Source of the DNA: Diploptera punctata
Taxonomy: Eukaryota > Arthropoda > Insecta > Blattodea > Blaberidae
DNA: 64,000 nt
Direction of reading: 5' to 3'
Assembly (NCBI GenBank): GCA_030220185.1
Contig: JASPKZ010004954.1
Span: 434,001 to 498,000, forward strand
Part shown: piece after piece, positions 45,055 through 55,914 of the stretch
Numbering within the stretch: position 1 is the stretch's first letter
Layout of the letters: every line of letters begins with the position of its first letter
Notes under the pieces: model-generated
What the model was told of the DNA's origin: nothing
Database searches by the model: none
The model's input: the letters and a program-made list of their open reading frames with translations, nothing else
Made by a program: the position numbers and the translations under genes

Positions 45055-45265
45055 ATCTGGTAGCCGTATTTCGTGGAGGGTCAGTCACTGCAAAATAATG
45101 CTATGACCTATTCAGAATGTTAAAGAGGAAGTGCTTTCTTTATTATGATAAACTTTAGTTGGTAAATTTTAGGCGAGACACGACTGTGATTGGTTGTAAA
45201 TAAAAAATCATTGAAATGTGGTTGGTCATTGACTCCCATTTGGGGCATGAGTTAAATAGTCATAT

Positions 45266-45792
45266 TAACTCTATATAAGGAAAAATAAGGCCTCTTAGAC
45301 TTAACCTAAATATAAACAAATGAAACCTATTTTAGTACCTTAAAAACATATATTAGATATGGTGACGAGGCTGCTTCATTTATGACTAGAATGATGTCAG
45401 GACTATCACGAAGACAGAGAAGGACATACACCTCAGGCTGAAGATGAAGGTACCCTTCTAGGAATCCACCACAATATATCATTATATGAAATGGCTATAA
45501 ATTGGGAATTTTATTTTGTTCAATCCCGATCAGCAAGCGTCATATTATTTATAGGTTATAAAATCCTTATTAGGACATTCTAAGAGATTTAGAAGATGCT
45601 TAAATAACAAAGTTTTAATGAGTAAGTCATGTTCGACGATACTAAGATGACGAATGTCTCTCGCTTCACCTCGAACAGCAGTGAGTCTATCAAATGGTTC
45701 ACTTCGATCCATTCAACAGTTTCCGAAATTTTTGATCAATATTTTGTCGGACGGCAAATGAAACGTTTTTTCCATCAGATTAAAAAAAGGAA
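45266..45792. other. Intergenic stretch
   Basis: The plus-strand frame starting at 45629 (MFDDTKMTNVSRFTSN...) has 83 codons, overlaps the SINE fragment at its 3' end and has no recognised motif. I do not call it a gene. Confidence 0.4.
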
Positions 45793-45970
45793 ACCTATAT
45801 GGCGCGGCAGATCTAGAAGTTCCTTTGCCTACCTACCGGCTGTTGGCCTCACATCTAGATGTGTTAATCACAGATATTAGACGATTATCCTGCCAGTGTA
45901 TGGATAACATGTGGTCAGCATGTCGGTCTCCCAGCCGTTATAGCTGGTTTTTTCAAAGTGCTGAGCCGTT
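45793..45970 (-). mobile_element. tRNA-derived SINE family F, partial
   Basis: TATGGCGCGGCAGATCTAGA, CTAGATGTGTTAATCACAG, GTCAGCATGTCGGTCTCCCA and CCGTTATAGCTGG follow the order of the left half of 43864-44256. The tRNA head is missing. Confidence 0.7.
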
Positions 45971-46083
45971 CCAACAAATGAAATGTTGTTCACTGCAATA
46001 AAAGCAGAGTTTAGAATAGAATTTAGAATATATTTATTTAGCCTGGTGGAGTTAAGGCCATGTGGCCTTCTCTTCCACTCACC

Positions 46084-46252
46084 AGAACAAACATATGTTA
46101 CATATGAATACAAAAAAAATACAATAACAGTCATATTAAACAGGACAAACATATGTTACATATGAATACAAAAAAAATTACAATAGTAGTCATATTAAAC
46201 AGGACAAAGATATGTTACATATGAATACAAAAAAAAAATTACAATAATTTAG
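46084..46252. repeat. Three tandem copies of a ~60-bp unit in the LINE 3' non-coding region
   Basis: Each unit contains GGACAAACATATGTTACATA (or a one-base variant), GAATACAAAAAAAA and CAATARYAGTCATATTAAA. Units start at about 46084, 46142 and 46202. The split LINE copy at 40838-41075 does not show the triplication. Confidence 0.9.
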
Positions 46253-46547
46253 ACATTGAACAATTAATTATCTGTCATATTGAATAATAATGAAAATAAT
46301 GTCTAATAATACAATGAAACTAAATACAATTAAAATTAAATTAATGATAAAATGAATAAAAAAAAGGAATAACAGCTCGAATCTAATATACATAAAAAGA
46401 GAAGAAAAAAAATACAAAGAAAGTAATAAACTACAATGAATTAATCTACGCTTTTTATACAAGGCATTAGGTAAATATATTAACAAGTCCTAAGTCTATT
46501 TTTATTAAATAATGCAAAAACGCATTATTAATTCTTAAAAAGTACTA

Positions 46548-48284
46548 TTAGTGAGTTGTTTCTGTTAGCAATTTTATTTTCAATTTGTTTCTGAAAGATG
46601 GTAAAGTTTGGCAGTCTCTGACATAGGGTGGAAGTGAATTCCATGTTCTAGCAAGAGAAACTGTAAAAGATTTCGAATAATAGGTAGTGTGATGAGGAGG
46701 GATATAAAGGACACTGTGCTCAAGGGATCGGGTATCTAAGTTATGTGTATCAGAGAGTTTAGTGAAGCGGTGTGATAAATAATAAGGTAATGATGTGTGT
46801 AATATGTTATAGAGAAGGTATAGGGAATGGATGGTTCTACGATCTTGAAGACGAAGCCATGACAATTGTTCCAGGGATGGTGTAACGTGATCAAATCTAC
46901 GTATACCACAAATAAAATGTATGCAAGAATTGTGAACACGTTGAAGTCTTTGGGTAAGAACAGTATTTAGGTCAGTAAAAAGAGTATCACAATAATCAAA
47001 ATGGGGCATTGCAAGTGTTTCTACTAACATTTTTCTTAGAGAAAACGGTAAACAATTTCTTATACGATTTAATGAGTGTATTATTGAGAAGATAGTTTTG
47101 CAAATGTTATTTATTTGTTTATTCCAAATTAAATGTTTATCCATAAACACTCCTAGATTTTTTACTGTCTCACTATAAGGGATCTGAACCCCATTAAGTG
47201 ACACATGTAATACTGCATTTGTGTTAATTGAGGATAATAGTCTCTGATGGCCCTTAATGATTGCTTGTGTGTTTCTAGGATTTAATTGAAGTCCATATTT
47301 CTCTGTCCACGCCGTTAGCGAGTCAAGGTCCTCATTAATTTTGGTTACCGAGTCATTTAAAGAATATTTGTCTGAGTGAAGGTATATCTGCAAGTCGTCC
47401 GGAAATAAATGATGTTTGCAATGTTTTAGGGAGTCAGATATGTCGTTTATATAGATTGAAAAAAGCAATGGGCCAAGCACCGAGCCCTGTGGAACTCCAG
47501 CTTTTCGGTAGGTCCAAGAAGAGCGTAATGTAGAATTTCCTACAACATATTGCTGGCGCTCACGAAGGTAGGAGTTGAACCATTGCGTGACACTGTCAGA
47601 AAGTGAGAGGTTTTTTAGTTTAAGCAACAATAAGTCCAAGTCTACCGTGTCAAATGCTTTACTAAAGTCAAGTAGTGTAAGAATAGTAAGTTTTCGATTA
47701 TCAGATGCTTCGCGTATGTCTTCACATATATTTAGTAGAGCAGTATTTGTATTGTGTCCTGTCCTGAAGCCTGATTGGTATTGATCTAAAAGGTCGTGTT
47801 CAGTTAGGTAGTCAGTCAGTTGTTTATGGACTAATCGTTCCAAAGCTTTTGAAAGGGTAGGTAAAATACTAATGGGTCGAAAATCGTTAGGAGTTAAGGG
47901 AGTTTTTACTTTCGGGATTGGGCGTACAATTGCTTGCTTCCATAATGTGGGATATATAGAGGTTTGTAGTGAGGAGTTGAAAACATGAGTTATGGTAGGT
48001 AGTATAACGTCGATTATTTTGTTAAGTAGAGTGATATTTATACGGTCAGTACCTTCTGCTTTTGTATTTATTCGTTTGAGAGCTTTCTTTATGCCATTTT
48101 CTGTAAGATATGAAAAATGGAAATGTTCTCTGTCTGGTGGATTTGTCAATAGTAGTTCACTTATTGTGTGTGTTTTGTCTTTAGGAGTAAATAATGTGCT
48201 TGTAAAATGGTTATTAAGTGTGTTCAGAGAAACAGGTAGTTTTTCTACCTGTGTGTCTTTCCTTCCTACACCCATTTTATTCAC
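46548..48284 (-). CDS. LINE reverse transcriptase, long intact frame with altered catalytic box
   Basis: 578 residues. An N-terminal linker (1-100) is followed by the RT: WKQAIVRPIPKVKTPL (115-130), NDFRPISILPTLSK (133-146), QSGFRTGHNT (170-179), block A LLDFSKAFDTVD (204-215), GVPQGSVLGPLLF (263-275), and block C FPDD at 294-297 where FADD or YADD is normal. Then comes a C-terminal domain ending SLARTWNSLPPYVRDCQTLP. A Pro next to the catalytic Asp pair should disable polymerisation. The start is arbitrary: the true ORF2 continues upstream in another frame (48281-48949), joined through a frameshift. The RT would have copied element RNA at the nicked target. Jockey/CR1 group by overall pattern; the clade is not settled. 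Confidence 0.88.
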   Translation of the reverse strand: MNKMGVGRKDTQVEKLPVSLNTLNNHFTSTLFTPKDKTHTISELLLTNPPDREHFHFSYLTENGIKKALKRINTKAEGTDRINITLLNKIIDVILPTITHVFNSSLQTSIYPTLWKQAIVRPIPKVKTPLTPNDFRPISILPTLSKALERLVHKQLTDYLTEHDLLDQYQSGFRTGHNTNTALLNICEDIREASDNRKLTILTLLDFSKAFDTVDLDLLLLKLKNLSLSDSVTQWFNSYLRERQQYVVGNSTLRSSWTYRKAGVPQGSVLGPLLFSIYINDISDSLKHCKHHLFPDDLQIYLHSDKYSLNDSVTKINEDLDSLTAWTEKYGLQLNPRNTQAIIKGHQRLLSSINTNAVLHVSLNGVQIPYSETVKNLGVFMDKHLIWNKQINNICKTIFSIIHSLNRIRNCLPFSLRKMLVETLAMPHFDYCDTLFTDLNTVLTQRLQRVHNSCIHFICGIRRFDHVTPSLEQLSWLRLQDRRTIHSLYLLYNILHTSLPYYLSHRFTKLSDTHNLDTRSLEHSVLYIPPHHTTYYSKSFTVSLARTWNSLPPYVRDCQTLPSFRNKLKIKLLTETTH

Positions 48285-48949
48285 ATTTTTCCAAATATCT
48301 GGGTTATTGTTATTAGGTTCAGTAAGGCTGTATAGATGTATAGATGTCTAAGTTTGGCGTTTCTGATAGTTTGTGTAGTCTTGTTACGTAACCGTTTATA
48401 GTGATTGAGATTTATGTCAGTTTTGTCGACTCTATATTTCCGATATGCTGCGTCTCTTTCAGTCATCAAGTCACGAATGTTAGCAGACATCCAGGGAGCA
48501 GGGTGTCGTTTCACTAGTTTAGTTTTCAGAGGGGCGTGTCTGTCATATAGTTGTAATATAAGGTTATTTAGTGCTTCAACTTTTTCGTCAACAGAATGCA
48601 ACGTCCATATAGTATGCCAGGGTAATTTTATAGCGTCTTCAAGTAGAGCTGCATTGTTTATATGTTTTAGGTCTCTATATGTGATAGTCTTACGAGCTAG
48701 TTTAGGGCACTGCAGTGAATATGCTAAGAATATAATATCATGTGCTGATATTCCGGGAGCTGACAGTTGCCCGTGGGTTACTACTCTGTCTGGATTATTA
48801 GTAGCAATTAAGTCAAGTAAAGTCTCAGAGTGATTGGTGTGATGTGTAGGCTGTAAGGGAAGGATAGTCATATCACAAGCTTGGAACGCGGACATAAGCT
48901 GTTGTGTATATCTGTTGTCAGTGTCTAGTATATTTATATTAAAGTTCAT
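48281..48949 (-). pseudogene. Endonuclease C-terminal part and linker of the same LINE
   Basis: A 222-residue frame: FNINILDT (residues 3-10), TLLDLIAT (43-50) and LSAPGISAHDIIF (62-74, where APE-type endonucleases have GxSDHxx), then PWMSANIRDLMTERDAAYRK with YRVDKTDINLNHYKRLRN before the RT linker. The N-terminal two-thirds of the endonuclease is missing and the SDH motif reads SAHD. It overlaps the RT frame by four bases in another phase, so a single indel probably split one ORF. Confidence 0.85.
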
Positions 48950-48975
48950 TGTACCCAGAGACTGTAAGGCTACAT

Positions 48976-49019
48976 CAGATCATAAGAAGGAGAAATATGC
49001 CATCGGATAGATTTAGAGG
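48976..49019. other. Junction between LINE and mariner relic
   Basis: A short segment with no feature of its own. Confidence 0.4.
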
Positions 49020-49535
49020 TCACCACAGACCGGTGTTGTTTGCCTAACATCAATATGGAAGTTTTAAATTTATTTTCATGTTACCACTGTACCACAGAGA
49101 CCATACATGGTACATTTTAATTACACCGGCAAACTGCAGGGACTGAATCCTGACTGGAAATGGAGGAAAACATGTCCTATGAATAAGTGTTCATAAATGC
49201 ACCGTATCGAATGACATTATTCTCTCGGCCCCGTTGCATGGCCTGTTAGATCACCGGACTTAAACCCCTGGATTTTAACCTCTGGAGGCATGTGAAAAGC
49301 GTTGTGTATTCTGAAACAGATCCTGGTGTGCTTAACCTTCTACAGTGTGTCCACGTCGCCTGTGACGCTATTCGGAGAGAGATCAGAACATGCGAAAGAG
49401 TGAGGCAATCTATGATGCGACACAACATGCGAACGCGTGCATTGCATCCCATGAAGGGCTCTTTGAACATCTGTTGTTTCGTGGATGTGATTATACTATG
49501 TACTGTGTGTCGGGACAATTTGTTGTCGTTGCACG
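49020..49535 (+). pseudogene. Tc1/mariner-like transposase relic, C-terminal part
   Basis: Plus-strand fragments give RSPDLNPW (49250-49275), then LWRHVKSVVYSETDPGVLN in the adjacent frame, CDAIRREIRTCERVRQSMMR and EGLFEHLLF near 49480. The order RSPDLxPxDFxLWxHxK...RVRxSxxRR...GxHxEHLL is that of DDE transposases related to Tc1/mariner. Frameshifted and lacking the N-terminal half. It abuts the truncated 5' end of the LINE. Confidence 0.75.
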
Positions 49536-50307
49536 CACATCGTTCATTTCCGGACACATGTTTTGTTTCGTGTGGCAGAGTTTGAGTTCACAAACTCCTT
49601 TCAAAGGCCACGAGCTAAAGTGAACTGTATGATTTGTGACTAGGAATTATAACAAAATACTCCAGTCGATTAAAAATTATATAATTCATTAAATTAACGA
49701 ACACACATATTACTTCACTGCACTTTTAAATATAACAAATTCGCTGCTAAACTTATTAATTATTAAATTTACGTATTTTAGCGGAGATGGCCGGCACGTG
49801 TTACCTTCACGGAGAGCTTGTGGCTGACGCATGCTATTATATGCATGCAGACAGAAGCTTCCAGACGTTTCCATACACAACATAAATTAGTCACGCGGGA
49901 AGTTGAGCGCGGAGGGATACAAATTGTATGAAACCCTTAAATATAAAAATACATAAATTTAAGTAGAATAAGAATTAACCATGTTTATAGGAACTTTTCC
50001 CTTCATTTCTAGTCAGGAACCAGTCCCTGAAGCTTGTCAGTGTAATTACCGTTCACCTGTATATTTCATGAAGATTTCATCAGAACGATTTTTTATTAAG
50101 CTCTCTCTACAGCCACAAACGTTTTAATATGAATTACGAAACAATCTATTGGAGGATAGCTTTGGGAAAAATTAATAGTTTTTCAAATCCTTACTTTTCT
50201 TCAGTTCAGAGAAATATACTGAATATATTGTTTCTCTGTTTAGATTAAAATATCTGCATACTCTAATCGTCTCAATGGAAGAGAACTAAAATATGAGAAT
50301 GGGAGAC

Positions 50308-50309
<2 letters not shown>
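49536..50309. other. Intergenic stretch
   Basis: No supported gene. A GC-richer part (49780-49925) has no recognised motif. Confidence 0.45.

Positions 50310-50373
<64 letters not shown>
50310..50373. repeat. (AT)n-(GA)n microsatellite
   Basis: The AT run at 50310-50340 passes directly into a GA run at 50341-50373. Confidence 0.95.
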
Positions 50374-50375
<2 letters not shown>

Positions 50376-51593
50376 TATGTAGGCCTATAAAATTATTGTG
50401 TGTTTATATGAGTAAGGGCACGGGCGCGTGTATGAGAAGGAAATATTCAAAATCTGAAATGTTCTTTAGAGAAAAAACTGGAGTTGTTACATTATTCATT
50501 CAGAATTATGGGAAATATGCCAGCAGTGTGACGCTAAAACAAAAACATGTACAGTTTTTAAACAAAACTTATTAGAATCCGCAAGAAACTCATTTTCACC
50601 TAATGTGATCACACAATTGATTTAATGTTTCCTTCATCTAGTTCTACGTGTAAACCTAACATGATTTATATTTTTAACTCTAGAAGAGGATTAAGCATGA
50701 ACGGCTAGACAGGCCTGAGTGAACTGTGAATGAGAATATAGCTTATAATATGTATTTAAAAGTGCCAACATATTTCAACAACTCATAGTGGCCAACATAA
50801 GGAAGTTGACTCTGAAAAAACAAAAGCCATACGTATGAGCCGACAGTTGACTTTTACAAAGATAAATACCAATTAGATAGTATACTGTCACAGGCAGGAT
50901 TGATGTTCGGGGCAAGAGGTACTAAACTAGAATTTTTAGCTAAATTTCGGAATTTTTCAGGTTTGGACAGAGTGTATCTTTCTAAAATTGCCATCGCTGT
51001 CATTACATGATGAATTTCAATTTTAAGAAACTACCTTTACAAAATTTTTACTTTATAGAATATACTTGAAATACAATTTGAAATTTTTAAATTATTTACA
51101 AAATGTATTTAATCAATTTCGAAAATGAATTGTCTGTATCACTTTGTCCTTGTGGCAATCCTCTAATGAGGAAAGTTTTACATAATAAAATACTGAATAG
51201 TGAAAAGAGATTCAAATGTATTAGTTTAATATTGGAGTATGGGTTGATTCCAATTTACATTAGCCATTAAATTAAATTAAAACATTTTGAATTCTAACTT
51301 TTTTTGGTAATTTTATTAACAGGAAAATAATTGCAACATTAAGAACGAATCTTAATGACACAAAAATAAAATTATTACGCTATTAAATGTGAGACAGGTC
51401 GAAGGTGATAAGCCAGATGAAAAAAAAGTACCTTGGTCGAATGAGTGACGATCTTTCACCGTAAAAATATAACTGTCAAGAAACGCGTACATGGGTTTCA
51501 CTGGAGTACATTTTTCCGGGATTATAATAGTCGCTCATTCGGTTCTCTGGGCGAGGACTACTTCAGGGAATCTATGATAAAACATTGGTTCAA
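50374..51593. other. Intergenic stretch
   Basis: AT-rich; no gene supported. 51395-51590 may be degraded RTE-A coding sequence but is below what I can align by eye. Confidence 0.4.
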
Positions 51594-51672
51594 GATAGGA
51601 ATGTATGGAGAGTTTACGTTCGCGCGGCCATGAGCCTATTGTTTCGATAGAGCCGGTTAGTTAGTTAACAAT
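51594..51672 (+). mobile_element. RTE-A LINE extreme 3' end
   Basis: AAGATAGGAATGTATGGAGA, GCGCGGCCATGAGCCTATTG and CGATAGAGCCGGTTAGTTAG match the RTE-A terminus with its (GTTA)n tail. Confidence 0.8.
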
Positions 51673-52077
51673 TCTATGTCTACAAAACACAACAGGATGC
51701 TTTAAAGTAGAAAAGTGTTAAGTGTCAAAAAGAAACATTGGAGGAAAATAATTAAATGTTACTGTAAGAATATTGAAACTGTGTGGTGGTGCCAAAATAA
51801 CATTAAAATATCTCGCTTAAGAAACGCAAGTGGCTGTAGTCTCTTTCTTACATGATTTTCAAAAGCACATTTCCCAATTCTACTAATGATTTTATTTTTA
51901 AGGAATTTAGTACTTTGTATATTTCTATTTTAAAACATACAATTATCGTATTGTAATTGACAGGTGAAATATTGCTTATAAGGCTATCATTTTATAAATC
52001 CTATTCACAATTTTTTACCAATAGTCTCGGATATATAACTAAACATAACTATACATAATTATTCGTCATCTTCCACA
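51673..52077. other. Intergenic stretch
   Basis: AT-rich, no supported feature. Confidence 0.45.
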
Positions 52078-52165
52078 TACGTATAATGCCTGATGGCCTG
52101 TTACGATCCGAAACCTAGATTTTCAATCCAACTCTTCTTTGGACGGCCCAATGTTGTATTTCCTT
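52078..52165 (-). mobile_element. LINE 3' end fragment
   Basis: On the plus strand CCTGATGGCCTGTTACGATC and CTTTGGACGGCCCAATG align with the minus-strand end at 28808-28930, which is the same family as 54560-54780. Confidence 0.6.
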
Positions 52166-52364
52166 GTGGAGAGTAAGCTCACTGAAGTTCAGCTTTTGGG
52201 ATTCAATCCATGGACATACGTTGTACTTCAAGATGTATAAAATGGTTAACTGATTTTAACTGATATTCTTATAGGTTTATATGACATAATAAGTCTTATT
52301 TGTGATCCTATAGGCAATATTGAGGTTTTACATATTATATCCCATATTAATTATATATTGATGG

Positions 52365-52765
52365 GATAAATATAAAGAAAAGTGATAGTATCTGCTACTT
52401 GGGATCAATTATAGAGAAAGGTGGAACATCAAATAAAGAAATAGCAAAAAGGATTAGCAATAGAAGAAAAATACAGGAATGTTAAACACTATACTATGGA
52501 GTAAAAACATCATTAACAGAACAAAACAACTAATTTATATCTCTGTAGTAGAAAGTATAATGTTACAGTGATCGGAAATTGGGACAATTACACAACAACA
52601 TGTCAACAGAATTACTGCAGTTGTAATGGATTTTTGGAGAAGAGCTGTCAGAACTATGGAAAAAATTAGAAATACAGAAATTAGAAAATGGATGAATGCA
52701 GAAAGAAGTATAATGGATAAGATTAATCAGAGAAGGCCGTTGTTATTAATGTATTTTTTAAATTC
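52365..52765 (+). pseudogene. LINE post-RT coding relic
   Basis: Shifted frames give SDSICYLGSIIEKGGTSNKE, IAKRISNRRKI and further pieces ending near a KIRNTEIRKWMNAE-like stretch. YLGxxIxxxG...EIxxRIxxxR is the region after the RT palm in RTE-like LINEs. Many stops. Confidence 0.6.
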
Positions 52766-52904
52766 ATGTTAATTACTAAGATTGGTTTGAGTATACCCTC
52801 AATCATGAGGAAAATTCTCAAAATGAATTAAAGAAAATATATATATTAAAGTATTTATGAAATGTATTTTACTGCTTTTATGTACTTCGTAATTTTTTAA
52901 TATA

Positions 52905-53375
52905 TTTAGTACTCTCCTTTTTTGCCTCTCTCACTCTCATTATGTTAGTCAAACCTCTGCCTTTGTGGAAACACCCCATCGTGCCTTTGAGGAACATGAC
53001 TTTCAGGAGAGGATTTCTACCTTTGGATCACTCATATACTTTTTTTTTAGCCACACAAGAAGATTGAGGGTCTCCCTGGATGAATTATCAGCTCAATCAT
53101 GGTCATCGTCGTGACAATACAAACATTTAAGACAAGACACACCCTTCATTCACAAATTCATTATTAATAAGATGAATGTTTTATGGATGACTGTGATTGT
53201 CAGGAAGTGTTTTGGGATTAATCGGACAATATAGTTTCCTGATATTTGTCTTACAAGTGAGAGAAAACGCCGGAAAAACCTCATCCAGGAATGTTCTCCC
53301 GACCGGGGATCAAACTCGGTCCCACTGCGTATGAAGCAACGACATTACCGCTATAGATCCCAGCGGAGAACTTTT
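52905..53375 (-). mobile_element. tRNA-derived SINE, family A, long form
   Basis: The head lies at 53300-53375 (plus strand: TCCCGACCGGGGATCAAACT). The body has CTGATATTTGTCTTACAAG, and the left extension has ACATTTAAGACAAGACACAC and GAACATGACTTTCAGGAGAG, matching 11372-11775. Confidence 0.75.
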
Positions 53376-53409
53376 TACCTTTAACAGCTTAATCGAGTAA
53401 TTTAAAAGT

Positions 53410-53728
53410 AAATTCTCTACTCGTGTCCGGAATAATGATAGTTTCAGGGATGAGATTAAATGAAGTCTCTTATTACTAAGAGTCTGTGTTATATAAAGAT
53501 TTCGATAAATCAGTCCTTTCGCACAATCATAGGAAGACATGAAATGAAATGAAATGAAATGGACATAAGTGTGGAGAAGTAGTGAAATTAAAGTTTTGGT
53601 AGGGGAAAACGGGAGTAATCCAAGAAGAACCAACTCTGGTTCCGACTCGTTCACCACGTGGAATTACCACACTGACTTGGGAACCATAGTTCGAGAGCGA
53701 ATGTCTGACAACTTTCGCCGGGGAGCCG
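53410..53728 (-). mobile_element. tRNA-derived SINE, family E
   Basis: CTCTACTCGTGTCCGGAAT, ATAAGTGTGGAGAAGTAGTG and TTTCGCCGGGGAGCC follow 35380-35697. A (GAAAT)n run lies at 53538-53558. The head is degraded. Confidence 0.65.
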
Positions 53729-53807
53729 TCCAAGTATTCACTTTTAAGATTAGTTATATTTTCTTGCTTAGTTATTTATCATCAATACTTCGTAAATTAA
53801 AGTAAAA

Positions 53808-54092
53808 AGTAAAGTAATCCCACTACAGGCCTCAGGAGGCCCTGGGGTAGTAGGAGGTTAAGGCTCCAACTTTTTCTGGCCAATCGGCACTTGATGTCAG
53901 CCCTGCGTTACGGCCGCCTTTACCCCCAGAACAAGTATATGGTACTCATTTCCGTTAGAGGCTGAGTCGAACCCAGGGCCATAGTGCCGCCAGAAGGTTT
54001 GGGTCAGTTTAAAAATCCTGACCCCACCGGGACTTGAACCATCGACCTTCCGGCTTGTATCGCAGTGCCTTAATCACTACGGTACGGCGTGA
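53808..54092 (-). mobile_element. tRNA-derived SINE, family D
   Basis: Minus-strand head: CCGTAGTGATTAAGGCACTG and B-box GGTTCAAGTCCCGG. Body on the plus strand: GGCCCTGGGGTAGTAGGAGG and CGTTAGAGGCTGAGTCGAAC. It is the better of two copies (the other is 38185-38425). Confidence 0.9.
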
Positions 54093-54559
54093 GATAATAA
54101 TTATTAATTAGTGGATGGTAATTCTGTACGCCTCTTAGTTTATAAGTACCCCTCCACTAATTTAAATAATATGCTATTTGATACAGTGTCTGTTTTTAAC
54201 GGGTTGAGATTTTATAAGAAGGCTACCTCAGGGGTCCCCATCTAGGGGATATGTGGATGGTGACCACAAGGTGCCCAAGCTGAGCAAATCATTGCTTCCA
54301 CTTGCTTGTGTTTTGCTTCTTACTTTTATCTTTAAGCGATCTGGTATTTCTTCCTTTCTTCCACTTGCGTATACCAGACTCTTTTAACTTTACTATCTAA
54401 CCTCTCTTGGTTAACTCTTGTTTTTTTCGACCCCGACGCTATTAGGGTATCCGAGGGCTAGGGAGTCTTCCCTTTCTTCCATTTCTTCTTTCCTCTATTT
54501 TCTTTATTTTCTTTTATTCTCCAGAAAAGCCTAACCAGAGGCTATAAGATGGCAGCCCC
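54093..54559. other. Unclassified segment upstream of a LINE 3' end
   Basis: No open frame; T/C-rich in the middle. It may belong to the LINE piece that follows, but no second copy in the window tests this. Confidence 0.4.
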
Positions 54560-54780
54560 ATCTCTGGTCTTGTCTTCCTTTGGCCTGCAACCAATCGAAG
54601 GGACTATTATTATGCATCCAAGTCTTCTACGAGAATTTCCCGGAAGGACCAAACTTATGACAACCAAAGCAAATATCTCTGGGCCGTCCTATGAAACGCT
54701 GGAGGGAAAATGTTCTGCCGGATCCTAACAGGCCTTGGCCTAATACTTGGAAGGAAGAAGAAGATGACAAGAAGGCTGGA
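54560..54780 (+). mobile_element. LINE 3' end with GRPxxRW block
   Basis: The frame encodes GRPMKRWRENVLPDPNRPWP then NTWKEEE, passing into GGAAGGAAGAAGAAGATGAC. Copies of the last 120 bp are at 28808-28930 and 52078-52165. The GRPxxRW peptide is the usual C-terminal block of RTE-like proteins in this window. Confidence 0.75.
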
Positions 54781-55224
54781 AAATGAAACATTAGAATACC
54801 ATATACTATATGTATATAAATAATGTTTTGAGAAACTGACGCAACATGTGATTAAACTATGAAAAAATTCCTTGATAATTTTAAAAGTAAAAAATTAAAA
54901 TTAATCAATAGAAGTTGTACATAAATACAAAATTCCAATCATAAGCACTTATTTCATTATAAGGCTAAATAAAAATAATATTTCACTTTACAAAAATATA
55001 TTTATAATAGTTATGATATAAATCATATTTCATTTCGTCAACTGGCAGTTCTGATTAAAACTACTTCTATTTGTTTCAAATGTTACAAGTAATAATACAA
55101 GTGGGCAGAATCTCACCACGCATTGATAAATTTGATTTTATGCAATGATTAATTTTTGTTGGCATATGTTTTGGATATATTACTTTTATTCGTATTTTGT
55201 GTTGAAGTGAAGATACCCGTAAAG
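54781..55224. other. AT-rich intergenic stretch
   Basis: No supported feature. Confidence 0.5.
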
Positions 55225-55510
55225 AACTAAACATATTCAAGATCATCATAGCAACTCCGGCCGTGAAAGTCTACGTCAATACATAAAAATATTCAGTTTG
55301 ACAGATAAAATAGAAGGTTATAGGAGAAAATGGTATGAACATGTCTGCAGATTGGTTACTAATAGATTGCCTAGGAAAAGTCTAAGGTATCAAACAAGAG
55401 GAGGAAAAAGAGATTGGGGACGCCCACGAAAGAGATGGACACAGCAGCTATAATACTTGGGGCCAGAACGAACCAAAGAGGTTTAATCCTTGCAAGATGA
55501 AGAAGGTATT
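55225..55510 (+). mobile_element. RTE-like LINE C-terminus, third subfamily
   Basis: Frames give IFSLTDKIEGYRRKWYEHVC, NRLPRKSLRYQ and GKRDWGRPRKRWTQQL followed by a stop, then AGAGGTTTAATCCTTGCAAG and GATGAAGAAGG. The order matches RTE-B (NLYERIKYYRNAYVQHVLRM, RLWGRPLKR) but with diverged residues. Confidence 0.75.
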
Positions 55511-55600
55511 GAAATAGCCTTAATAATCTCAACATTCCAAAATATGAGCACGTTTATTGCGAGTATTTAGGAGTATCGTTTTGTATAAGTTGTTTAATAG

Positions 55601-55603
<3 letters not shown>

Positions 55604-55645
<42 letters not shown>
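55604..55645. repeat. (AT)n microsatellite
   Basis: About 21 AT units. Confidence 0.95.
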
Positions 55646-55646
<1 letters not shown>

Positions 55647-55914
55647 TACATGTTAATATTTATTTATGAAAAATAATTAAATTCGACATGTGGAATAAAA
55701 TTATGTACATTGTTTACGAATCCAATTTTAAATCTCAATTCATTTGTAAAAGTACACTTTCAATCCTTGAACTCAATAAATGTCGAACAATTTCAACAAA
55801 CGTATAGGCCTACCTATTGTAAGTAGATATATTTATACAACTTATTTAAGTTTAAATCTGAGTATGTGAAAAAGAAGATTTATTGGAATTTTCTATGCCA
55901 TAAAACATATTAAA

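Larger units (their letters stand above)
44345..45265. repeat. Unclassified dispersed repeat, copy 1 (interrupted)
   Basis: Matches 55915-56500 in inverted orientation over its whole length: TTTGGAAATCAAGA, ACGGCGATGTTTGAAAACAA, CAATATTGTAAGAAT, CACCCTAGTGGAGAAAT, then (after the inserted microsatellite/palindrome cassette at about 44830-45055) TGATTGGT and TTGGTCATTGACT. No reading frame or tRNA head is seen. It is probably a non-autonomous transposon; no inverted ends were detected. Confidence 0.7.
46010..48975 (-). mobile_element. Jockey/CR1-type LINE, 5'-truncated, about 3 kb
   Basis: A minus-strand element with, in order, part of an APE-type endonuclease, a reverse transcriptase frame, and a 3' non-coding end with tandem repeats and the family terminus GGCCTTAACTCCACCAGGCT then AAATAAATATATTC. 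Truncation falls in the endonuclease near 48975 (LGTMNFNINILD where GDFNINLLD is usual). The 3' terminus is shared with two other copies (38600, 40838). No target duplication was recognised. Confidence 0.9.

Noticed and set aside
45629..45880. 83-codon plus-strand ORF
   Set aside because: Its 3' part lies in a SINE fragment and there is no recognisable domain.
47575..47784. Plus-strand frames opposite the LINE RT (also 47992-48351 and 48405-48833)
   Set aside because: They are shadows of the minus-strand LINE coding region.
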